A stretch of 16,196 nucleotides of DNA from Thiobacillus sp. (GTDB taxonomy: Bacteria; Pseudomonadota; Gammaproteobacteria; Burkholderiales; Thiobacillaceae): the NCBI GenBank assembly GCA_024710445.1, contig JANJUT010000122.1, positions 1 to 16,196 on the forward strand. Direction: 5' to 3'. A program made the position numbers and the translations under genes. Under the pieces are notes generated by a model. That model saw only the letters and a program-made list of their open reading frames with translations, was not told the DNA's origin and did not search any database. This document shows positions 6,839 to 14,035 of the stretch, piece after piece; the first letter of the stretch is position 1; every line of letters starts with the position of its first letter.

Positions 6839-7726
6839 ATGAATACACTTGCCCCGCGCGCCAGCATGCTCGACGCCCTGGCCCCCCTCAAAACCTGGTG
6901 GCCAGTTGTGCTCGGCCTGCTGGTGCTGTATGTGCCCAGCTACTGGACGCTGGCGCACGGTTTGTGGCATGAGGACGACTACGCCCACGGCCCCATCGTG
7001 CTGGTGGTGAGCCTGTTCCTGATCTGGCAACAGCGCGCCGTATTCATGGCCGATGCCGGCAAGCCCAGCGGCGTCGAAACAGCTATCGGCTGGACCCTGC
7101 TCGTCATCGGCCTGCTGGCCTATGCGCTGGGCCGCTCGCAGGACATTTTGCTGTTCGAAATGGGCTCGCAGATTCCGGTCATCCTCGGTACGCTGCTGAT
7201 CACGCTGGGCGCGAAAGCCGCCCGCGCCCTGTGGTTCGCGCTGTTCTTCCTCATCTTCATCGTCCCGCTGCCCGGCTTCATCGTCGACGCCGCCACCGGC
7301 CCGCTCAAGCAATACATCTCGGTCATCGCCGAACAGATCCTGTATGCCGCCGGTTACCCCATCGGACGCAGCGGCGTCATCCTCACCGTTGGGCAATACC
7401 AGCTGCTGGTGGCCGACGCCTGCTCCGGCTTGCACTCCATGTTCAGCCTGTCGGCCATGGGCCTGCTGTATCTGTATCTGATGGAGCACACCAGCACCAC
7501 GCGCAACCTCATCATCATGGTCGCCATTTTGCCGATTGCCTTTGCCGCCAATATCGTTCGCGTCATGGTGCTGATCCTCGTCACCTACCACTTGGGCGAC
7601 GAAGCCGGGCAGGGCTTTTTGCACGGTTTTGCCGGCATCATGCTGTTTGTGATCGGCCTGCTGTTTTTATTTGTGCTGGATGCTCTCCTTGGATTTGTCT
7701 TTCCAGATAAATCCAAGAAAGCTTGA
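6839..7726 (+). CDS. xrtB: Exosortase B
   Basis: A 295-residue polytopic membrane protein with roughly eight hydrophobic helices. It starts 4 bases after the epsG stop with only a weak upstream site, suggesting translational coupling. All three exosortase catalytic residues are visible: Cys195 in VADACSGLHSMFSLSA, Arg241 in FAANIVRVMVL, and His262 in QGFLHGFAGIM. Exosortases are transpeptidase-like membrane enzymes that cut PEP-CTERM tails of secreted proteins and are thought to attach them to the cell surface. Gene order (epsG before, epsI after) fits the B type (EpsH of Methylobacillus-like loci). No PEP-CTERM substrate is encoded in the window. The last 16 codons have strikingly different third-position composition from the rest of the gene. 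Confidence 0.94.
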   Translation: MNTLAPRASMLDALAPLKTWWPVVLGLLVLYVPSYWTLAHGLWHEDDYAHGPIVLVVSLFLIWQQRAVFMADAGKPSGVETAIGWTLLVIGLLAYALGRSQDILLFEMGSQIPVILGTLLITLGAKAARALWFALFFLIFIVPLPGFIVDAATGPLKQYISVIAEQILYAAGYPIGRSGVILTVGQYQLLVADACSGLHSMFSLSAMGLLYLYLMEHTSTTRNLIIMVAILPIAFAANIVRVMVLILVTYHLGDEAGQGFLHGFAGIMLFVIGLLFLFVLDALLGFVFPDKSKKA

Positions 7727-7737
7727 GGAGTTCGTAA

Positions 7738-8424
7738 ATGTCCCGTCTTAACCTCAATCACCTGCTTGTAGGCTTGTTCATGCTGGCTGGGGCGGGTCTG
7801 GCGCTCGCGCTGGTTCCCGATAAAAAAATGTCTGATGTGTCGGACCGGGTCGATCTGGAGGTCGTGATCCCCAAGGCGTTTGATGATTGGACGGCACTCT
7901 CGTCCATTGCGCCCGTAGAAGTAAGGACTGGCGCCAAAGAAATGCTTGATGAAACCTATGACCAAATCGTTAACAGAACGTATGTCAATAAAAAGGACGG
8001 CAGCGTGATGATGGTCACGATTGCCTACGGCAGCGAGCAGACTCAGGAGTTGAAGGCCCACAGGCAGGAGGTTTGTTACGCCTCGCAGGGTTTCGATATA
8101 AGCGATCTGCATGTCGCCAGGGAAAAGGTCGCCGGGCGCGAGATTAGCGTGACCAGAATGCTGGCGGTGAACAAAAGCAGGAGCGAACCGGTGACCTACT
8201 GGTTCACGGTGGGTGACAGCGTGGTGCAATCGCGTCTGGAGCGGCTCCTGGTACAAATGAAGTATGCCTTTACCGGTTACGTGCCGGACGGCTTGTTGGT
8301 CAGGGTCTCCAATATGTCGACGGACAAGGGATATTCCTACAAGGCGCACATCGAGTTTATCAACAGACTGTTGATGGAAATACCCCAAGATCAATTGCAC
8401 AGATTTGTCGGTGCATTGTCTTGA
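7738..8424 (+). CDS. epsI: EpsI, exosortase B-associated protein
   Basis: The protein has 228 residues. The ATG at 7738 is preceded by GAGGAG (7725-7730), which overlaps the xrtB stop. One N-terminal membrane helix or signal anchor (LLVGLFMLAGAGLALAL, about residues 9-26) is followed by a periplasmic domain. The family signature is present: IPKAFDDWTAL and AHRQEVCYASQGF with Cys113, matching the conserved H-x-x-E-x-CY-x-x-x-G pattern, and later TYWFTVGD. EpsI family proteins are encoded directly after exosortases, or fused to them, and their exact role is unknown; the conserved Cys suggests help in processing or sorting. The next gene starts about 30 bases downstream with no terminator between. 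Confidence 0.9.
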   Translation: MSRLNLNHLLVGLFMLAGAGLALALVPDKKMSDVSDRVDLEVVIPKAFDDWTALSSIAPVEVRTGAKEMLDETYDQIVNRTYVNKKDGSVMMVTIAYGSEQTQELKAHRQEVCYASQGFDISDLHVAREKVAGREISVTRMLAVNKSRSEPVTYWFTVGDSVVQSRLERLLVQMKYAFTGYVPDGLLVRVSNMSTDKGYSYKAHIEFINRLLMEIPQDQLHRFVGALS

Positions 8425-8454
8425 CCAAACAAACGATGCGGGTCTCTGACTGAC

Positions 8455-9786
8455 TTGAAGCACCTTGCCGCAACAATCAGAACGCATCTCGCTACAGACG
8501 TACATTTAGGCGAGCTGTTGAGTAAGGGCATGGGGGCCTTTGTGCTCAGACTCGCGGGTGCTCTGCTGGTATTCGTGATGCAGGTGGTGCTCGCCAGAAA
8601 CATGGGGGTGTACGAGTTTGGCTTGTTTGCCCTGGCCCTAACGATCTGTACATTAGCAGCGAGTGTGTCCAGGTTCGGGCTTGATGTTGGAATCATCAAG
8701 ATGATCGCCAAATCGGTCGCCTTGGAAAACAAGCCGCTGGCGACGGGGTGGCTGGTTGGAGCATTACTGACCATATTGCCGATTAGCATCGGTGTTGCCA
8801 TTCTGTTATCACTTGTTGCGGGATGGATATCTACGGAGGTATTCCACGATACCAACTTGACAGGTGCGCTAGAAGCTTTCGCCATCGGCGTGCCCGTTAT
8901 CGCCCTGATGATGCTGCTCGCCGAAGCGCACAAGGGGCTGAAGAGTATGGCGGTGTCCGCCGCCGTGCAGAGCATCATTGTGCCTTCGCTGATACTGTTA
9001 TCAGTCACTGCCGGTATTCTTTCAGGCAACGCTTCAGGGGTTGCCCATGCCTATATTGTCGCGTGCTCAATATCCTTGGCCTTTGCCGTTTATTGGTGGC
9101 ACACTTCGCATGGCTGGGGAGGGCGTGAGAACGTCCATCCCCTCAAAGTTCTGCCGTTCGGCTGGCCGTTTTTTCTTGCCGGCCTTGGTACCTTGGTGCT
9201 GACCTGGGCCGATACGATCATAGTTGGCATGTTCATCGACGTTGAGAACGTGGCCATTTATTATGCGGCCACCAAACTGGCATCGCTTACCAGTTTTATT
9301 CTGATTGCCGTCAACGCTATTTCAGCCCCCAAGTTTACTGCCCTGTTCGCGACAGGCGACGTGGCTGGCCTGCAACGCCTGGCCAAACAATCGACGGCGC
9401 TGATGATCCTGCTCGCCGTCGTGCCCACCTTGCTACTCTTGTCGTTTCCCGGATTCTGGCTGGGCATGTTTGGCGAACATTTCGAGGCCGGCTGGCATGC
9501 ACTTGTTGTTCTTACGCTCGGGCAGACGATCAATGTCGCCTGTGGTTCAGTTGGTCTGCTCCTGGCCATGACTGGCCATGAAAAGTCCATGCGCAAAATC
9601 CTGCTTACGACTGCCATTTTGACTGTGACGATGGGGGTCATCCTGGCCCGTTACTTTGGGATCACGGGTGTTGCCTATTCGACCGCGATCGGCATGTGTC
9701 TGTGGAACGTCTGGATGCTCGTGGAAGTGCGCGGAAAACTGGGTTTTTGGACGCTGCCGGCCCTAAGGTATGGGCGCGCTGGTTGA
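8455..9786 (+). CDS. Wzx-type oligosaccharide flippase (MOP/MATE superfamily)
   Basis: The gene encodes up to 443 residues with about 12-14 hydrophobic helices. The N-terminal part is typical of polysaccharide flippases: FVLRLAGALLVFVMQVVLAR, NMGVYEFGLFALALTICTLA, then VSRFGLDVGIIKMIA. A mid-protein segment LVLTWADTIIVGMFIDVENV also fits, where Wzx proteins have a conserved D-x-x-hydrophobic-G pattern. It would move the lipid-linked repeat unit across the inner membrane. The start is uncertain: TTG at 8455 gives an amphipathic leader ending GELLSKGMGAF, and ATG at 8530 would remove 25 residues. The leader's similarity to N-termini of other flippases favours the longer form. It opens the variable biosynthetic part of the locus after epsI. 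No gene symbol is assigned, because wzx is functional rather than orthology-based. Confidence 0.87.
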   Translation: MKHLAATIRTHLATDVHLGELLSKGMGAFVLRLAGALLVFVMQVVLARNMGVYEFGLFALALTICTLAASVSRFGLDVGIIKMIAKSVALENKPLATGWLVGALLTILPISIGVAILLSLVAGWISTEVFHDTNLTGALEAFAIGVPVIALMMLLAEAHKGLKSMAVSAAVQSIIVPSLILLSVTAGILSGNASGVAHAYIVACSISLAFAVYWWHTSHGWGGRENVHPLKVLPFGWPFFLAGLGTLVLTWADTIIVGMFIDVENVAIYYAATKLASLTSFILIAVNAISAPKFTALFATGDVAGLQRLAKQSTALMILLAVVPTLLLLSFPGFWLGMFGEHFEAGWHALVVLTLGQTINVACGSVGLLLAMTGHEKSMRKILLTTAILTVTMGVILARYFGITGVAYSTAIGMCLWNVWMLVEVRGKLGFWTLPALRYGRAG

Positions 9787-9813
9787 TTTTGACTTCATGA
9801 ACGGTACCGGGGT

Positions 9814-10740
9814 ATGACTGAGACGCGCAAGAAAATCAAGGTGGTCTATGTAGGCGGCTCCGGTCGTTGCGGCAGCACGTTGCTCAGCCTGCTGTTCAGT
9901 GAGCATCCTGGATTTCTCGACTGCGGGGAAATCAAGAATATCTGGGATCGGGGCATTCTCGAGGGCAGAAAATGTGCCTGCGGCGAGGCCTTCCCGGCAT
10001 GCGGGTTCTGGCATGAGGTCGTTGACGATGCTTTCGGGGCCTCTGCCAAGGGGGTTGCCGAGGAGTTGAGAGAGGCCGTTTACCAAGCTACTCGCTATCG
10101 TAACTATCTTCGGATCAAGAAAGCGAGCCATGCCGGCCATGGCGTGCTGGATGATCGCCAGATCGAGATGCTCGGCAGGCTTTACGACGCCATACACCAG
10201 CACGCAGACGGGAAGATCATCGTCGATTCCTCGAAACTGCCGGGATATGCTCGGGTACTCATGCTTCTTCCCAACGTCGAATTATTCTACGTCGATCTCG
10301 TGCGTGACGCCAGAGCGGTCGTTTACTCCTGGCGGAAGAAAATGAAATATGAGCCCAATGCCGTGCGGGAAATGGACCGGTTTGGTGTACTGCACGCCGC
10401 CTACATTTGGAAGCTTGCCTACATGGCCGGCCAGGATATTCTCAAGGAACTGCCGGGTATGACGCTGCGCTACGAAGACCTCGTTGCTGATCCCAAGGCA
10501 GCCATGGGCCGTCTGACGGAACAGATCAACGTGTGGGCCAACGGCGAATTGCCGAGCGCGGAAATCGGTAATTTGTCATGGACGGGCACCAGCCATTCGC
10601 TGTCCGGCAACCCACTACGCTTCAGGAAAGGCGAGAGCATCAAGCTGGACGATGAGTGGCGCAGGTCGTCGTATGGACTGGACAAATTCGTGACAGGCGT
10701 GATCTGTGGCAAGCAACTTCGTTCCTATGGTTACGACTGA
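9814..10740 (+). CDS. PAPS-dependent sulfotransferase family protein
   Basis: The protein has 308 residues. The N-terminal 5'-phosphosulfate loop is clear: VVYVGGSGRCGSTLLSLLF (loop residues 14-22). The 3'-phosphate motif follows as DLVRDARAVVYSW, with Arg164, Asp165 and Ser172. Between them lies a Cys cluster (Cys37, then KCACGEAFPACGFW with Cys54, Cys56 and Cys63) that recurs in a subset of bacterial sulfotransferases and could bind metal or form disulfides. It is cytoplasmic, with no signal peptide or membrane segment. In this context it most likely transfers sulfate from PAPS to a sugar of the repeat unit, which would make the EPS sulfated. Some relatives modify proteins or lipids, so the acceptor is inferred. 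The ribosome site is poor. Its 3' end overlaps the polymerase gene. Confidence 0.82.
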   Translation: MTETRKKIKVVYVGGSGRCGSTLLSLLFSEHPGFLDCGEIKNIWDRGILEGRKCACGEAFPACGFWHEVVDDAFGASAKGVAEELREAVYQATRYRNYLRIKKASHAGHGVLDDRQIEMLGRLYDAIHQHADGKIIVDSSKLPGYARVLMLLPNVELFYVDLVRDARAVVYSWRKKMKYEPNAVREMDRFGVLHAAYIWKLAYMAGQDILKELPGMTLRYEDLVADPKAAMGRLTEQINVWANGELPSAEIGNLSWTGTSHSLSGNPLRFRKGESIKLDDEWRRSSYGLDKFVTGVICGKQLRSYGYD

Positions 10741-12013
10741 CGCAACCGGCCAAACGCAGCGGTTTTCATTGCCGGCTGGTATTTCCGTGGCAAACGCACC
10801 GGGGACGCATCGCGTCTTCCTCTACTTTGTCCTGGGATATGTCTTCCTGCTTTCAGTGGCGAGCGGGGTTGATATGCCGCTGTTCAAGCTGTTGGCCTAT
10901 CTTGCCGCTTTCATGATGTTTCTCACCCTGCTGTTGCATTCCGCAGCGCTAACACCGAAGGGGAATTATCACCGCGGCTTCGCACTGGTTTTGTTTGTTT
11001 ATTATTATGGCCTCTTGGGTTCGTCGTTTTATAACCACGAGGAACTCAATCTTCCTGTCTTGCTCAAGCTGCTGCTCGCCCCGGCGTTTCTGGCGTTCGG
11101 TGTCAAGGTCGAATCGGCGGTGAGCGGTTCACGAATCGACGGCACCTCGGTCAAGTTTATCCTGATGCTGTTCCTCGCCATGCCGCTTGCCGTGCTTGCC
11201 TGGCAATTGGCGAGCGGGGCCAATGTTTACGCGCGGGGTGTCGATTTTTCCATTTTCGCCAACAGGAACAATGCCGCCTTGTACGCGGTGGTTCTGCTCT
11301 CGCTGTATGCGGTATACATGGGTGGGCCCTTCAAGCGCCCGTGGCTATATTTGCTGGCCGGCGCCAGCTTCGCTACCCTTGGCGTGCTTTTCGCAGTCAT
11401 TGTCTCGCTGCTATTGCTGGTCACCAGCAAACGCAACGTCATTCGCTCTATTGCCAGCATACTTATCGTCGGAGGGGTCGCCGTTACGCTGGCGATTTAC
11501 GAGGTGGGTGTGTTCGCCCGCTTCAAGCCGGTGATCGGTACCCTGGATTTGCTCCTGTTTTCCAGTACCAGCTTCCGAGCCTTGTCGTACGGTCAACTCG
11601 TTGCAACACTTAATACCACCGATCTTTCCCTGGCTTTCCGGATCAAGCACTGGCTGAATATTTACGACATCTACGTGCAGGGTGAATATCTCAACTGGTT
11701 CTTCGGCTATGGCATCGGTGCTTCCGAAATAAAAACGACCGACCACATTGTCCCCCACAACGACTATCTGCGTTATCTCTTCGAGGCCGGCGCGGTGACG
11801 TTCATCGGTTTTGTCGGAATCATGCTGACGATTGTTCGGCGGCTTGGCAGACGGTGGGAAACCGTGCCGCTTCTGACCATCATTCTTTACATGATCAGCG
11901 AGAACCTGGTTGATAACTACGTGGCGATGGTTATTTTTTATTACACCGCGGGGGTGCTGACCTGTCGCGTCGCGAGAGAAAGCAATCGGAATGCCGGAGA
12001 GAGGAATGCGTAA
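10727..12013 (+). CDS. O-antigen ligase/polymerase-like (Wzy-type) membrane protein
   Basis: A protein of 428 residues from ATG at 10727, or 435 from GTG at 10706, which has a weak AGG 8 bases upstream. Either start overlaps the sulfotransferase gene (14 or 35 bases). About ten to twelve hydrophobic helices are present. Near the C-terminus a periplasmic loop carries GYGIGASE followed by PHNDYLRYLFEAG (His344 with the ATG start). This is the H-N-D-x-L-x-x-L-x-E-x-G signature of the O-antigen ligase/Wzy_C superfamily. It is the best candidate for the EPS polymerase, joining flipped repeat units at the periplasmic face. A ligase that transfers sugar to lipid A or protein cannot be excluded from sequence. 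Wzy is otherwise missing from the window, and a Wzx and Wzz partner are present. Confidence 0.83.
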   Translation: MVTTDATGQTQRFSLPAGISVANAPGTHRVFLYFVLGYVFLLSVASGVDMPLFKLLAYLAAFMMFLTLLLHSAALTPKGNYHRGFALVLFVYYYGLLGSSFYNHEELNLPVLLKLLLAPAFLAFGVKVESAVSGSRIDGTSVKFILMLFLAMPLAVLAWQLASGANVYARGVDFSIFANRNNAALYAVVLLSLYAVYMGGPFKRPWLYLLAGASFATLGVLFAVIVSLLLLVTSKRNVIRSIASILIVGGVAVTLAIYEVGVFARFKPVIGTLDLLLFSSTSFRALSYGQLVATLNTTDLSLAFRIKHWLNIYDIYVQGEYLNWFFGYGIGASEIKTTDHIVPHNDYLRYLFEAGAVTFIGFVGIMLTIVRRLGRRWETVPLLTIILYMISENLVDNYVAMVIFYYTAGVLTCRVARESNRNAGERNA

Positions 12014-12812
12014 AGGCTTTCTCACCGTTCTGCTGTTCGCATATTCCGCTTTAGCCCATGCTGAATTTCTTGGGGAAGATGAAGGCCAAACGGTTGCATC
12101 CCTGAATGCGGAAGCTGGCATGCCACACCAGGGGCGTCCAGCCGGCGTACCCGGGACTTACGATTGGTATGCCAGGCCACGCCTCAAGCAGGGTAATGAT
12201 CCTGGCGCGTTCAGGGCAATGACCGGCTGGGGACATGCTTTCTGGTACAACATGCCCGCTCAAGGTGACGCTGGTGTTCAGTTGAGGAACATGAAGGTCT
12301 ACTTGTGCCATGGAGAACAACGGCGCTGGCGATTGGTCCAGCGGGGAGATATCGAGGGCCGCCAGTTCGAGGCCGACTTCAAGCACAATCTGAGCGTCCC
12401 CGCACCGATGCTTTCCGCCGCTGACGGTGTTACCACAGCCAGCTTTGAATATGGCACAGCTTTACATTTCTGGCCTGCCATGGGCCGGGCCACGCTGCCC
12501 GGCGAGCCACTCTGTGGCTTCGTCGTCATGGTGGAAGCCAGGCGTGCGTATCAAACCGACGAGACTGTGGATCAGCCTGGCGCTGGCCTGCTGCTGGGTT
12601 TGGGTGCGGACTATTGGCTTGACAGGCGTGTGCAATGGAATAGCCAGGGTGCCAACGCAGGCATCGCCGTGGGCAGGCTCAAATTCGTGTCTCGAGAATG
12701 GGCTTGGCACGGCCTGAGCACCGCATCCGAAGCGGATGTCGCACGGTTGTTAAGCGAAGGTTTCACTGCTATTGAACTGCCGCCGCGCCGCTTGCCGGCC
12801 GACACACATTGA
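12006..12812 (+). CDS. Secreted protein of unknown function, EPS-locus associated
   Basis: The protein has 268 residues. ATG at 12006 is chosen over ATG 11991 because GGAG lies 6 bases before it and the product then begins with a clean signal peptide: MRKGFLTVLLFAYSALAHA, cleavage before EFLG. The start overlaps the polymerase stop by 8 bases (ATGCGTAA). The mature part is Trp/Tyr-rich and apparently all-beta, with patches YDWYARPR, MTGWGHAFWYNMPA, FHFWPAMG-like LHFWPAMGRA, LGADYWLDRRVQW and VGRLKFVSREWAWHG. Two cysteines (KVYLCHG and PLCGFVV) could form a disulfide. No PEP-CTERM tail, lipobox or membrane anchor is present, so it is probably periplasmic or extracellular. From memory, similar secreted proteins occur in other proteobacterial polysaccharide clusters, but I know no function. 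A carbohydrate-binding or carbohydrate-modifying role is inferred only from position and aromatic content. Confidence 0.75.
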   Translation: MRKGFLTVLLFAYSALAHAEFLGEDEGQTVASLNAEAGMPHQGRPAGVPGTYDWYARPRLKQGNDPGAFRAMTGWGHAFWYNMPAQGDAGVQLRNMKVYLCHGEQRRWRLVQRGDIEGRQFEADFKHNLSVPAPMLSAADGVTTASFEYGTALHFWPAMGRATLPGEPLCGFVVMVEARRAYQTDETVDQPGAGLLLGLGADYWLDRRVQWNSQGANAGIAVGRLKFVSREWAWHGLSTASEADVARLLSEGFTAIELPPRRLPADTH

Positions 12813-12826
12813 GTGGATACCTGACG

Positions 12827-14035
12827 ATGAAGATTCTTTTCGCCAACAAATTTTTCTTCCGTAACGGCGGCTCTGAAACCGTGATGTTTCAGGAGCGGGA
12901 CTACCTGCTGGGCGCCGGGCATGAGGTGGTCGATTTCTCGATGCAGGATGAGCGCAATTTTCCCAGTCCGAACGCGGCATCTTTTGTCAGCCGGCAGGAT
13001 TACCGCAGCGGGGCGGGCAAGCTGGGCAAGTTGAAATCGGCCTTGTCGCTGATACATTCCGGCGAGGCGGTGGACAGGATATCCGCGCTGATCCGCGAGA
13101 CGCGGCCGGATCTGGTGCATTGCCACAATATCTATCACCAGTTGACGCCCTCGATCATCGGTGCGGCGAAAAAGCTGGGTGTGCCGGTGGTGCTGACGCT
13201 GCACGACTACAAGCCGGTGTGCCCAACGTATAACCGCCTGCGTAATGACGAGCCGTGCTCGGATTGTCTGGATGGCAACTTTTCGCATGTGCTGCGCAAC
13301 CGCTGTGCGGACGGTTCGCTGGGCAAGAGTGCGCTGCTATACGCCGAGGCGGTGGTGCAGCGCGCGAAGGGCAGCTACGAGAAGGTGGATGCGTTCATCG
13401 CGCCCAGCCGTTTCATGCAGGAGTCCATCGCGCACCGGGTGCAGCAGGATCGCATCAGCCTGCTTTACAACGGCATCGATACGAACGAGGTGCGCGGCAG
13501 CGGGGCCGATGATGGTTATGTGCTGTTCCTGGGCAGGTTGTCGCGCGAGAAGGGCGTCGAGACACTGCTCAAGGCGCATGCGAAGGCTTCTGGCGGGTGG
13601 CGTCTGGTGGTTGCGGGCACCGGGCCATTGAGCGATAACTTGAAATCGCAATATAACCCGAGTATTTTAGTCGGGTATCTTGCCGGTGATGCTTTGAAAG
13701 AGATGATCGACCGGGCGGCTGTCGTGGTGGTGCCTTCGGAATGGTATGAAAACTGCCCGATGTCGGTGCTGGAAGCGATGGCGTATGGCAAGCCCGTGGT
13801 GGGGAGCCGCATGGGCGGCATTCCGGAACTTGTCGAGGATGGCAAGACCGGGTTGCTGTTCGATGCGGGCAACGTAAATCAGTTGACCTCTGTGCTGGAC
13901 AGGCTGATGTCCTCTGCTGAGTTGAGACAGCAGATGGGCATGGCTGGACGGCAGCGTGTTGAATCCGCCTTTTCTCTTGATTCGCACAACACCGGCCTGA
14001 TGGACATATATAAAACAACATTGGGGAGACAATGA
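12827..14035 (+). CDS. Glycosyltransferase family 4 protein
   Basis: A 402-residue GT-B glycosyltransferase. ATG at 12827 has GTGGA about 9 bases upstream; the frame extends to a TTG at 12809 that overlaps the preceding stop. The N-terminal acceptor domain begins MKILFANKFFFRNGGSETVM, with the Gly-Gly-x-Glu pattern of the family. HCHNIYHQLTP and LTLHDYKPVCPTYN follow. A Cys set (Cys132, Cys144, Cys147, Cys160) lies in the insert after HDYKPVCP and recurs in part of this family. The C-terminal donor domain has FLGRLSREKG (Arg237 and Lys242) and the EX7E motif from Glu308 to Glu316 in ENCPMSVLEAM. It retains configuration and adds one sugar to the lipid-linked repeat unit in the cytoplasm; donor and linkage are unknown. 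Its stop overlaps the radical SAM gene start. Confidence 0.9.
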   Translation: MKILFANKFFFRNGGSETVMFQERDYLLGAGHEVVDFSMQDERNFPSPNAASFVSRQDYRSGAGKLGKLKSALSLIHSGEAVDRISALIRETRPDLVHCHNIYHQLTPSIIGAAKKLGVPVVLTLHDYKPVCPTYNRLRNDEPCSDCLDGNFSHVLRNRCADGSLGKSALLYAEAVVQRAKGSYEKVDAFIAPSRFMQESIAHRVQQDRISLLYNGIDTNEVRGSGADDGYVLFLGRLSREKGVETLLKAHAKASGGWRLVVAGTGPLSDNLKSQYNPSILVGYLAGDALKEMIDRAAVVVVPSEWYENCPMSVLEAMAYGKPVVGSRMGGIPELVEDGKTGLLFDAGNVNQLTSVLDRLMSSAELRQQMGMAGRQRVESAFSLDSHNTGLMDIYKTTLGRQ

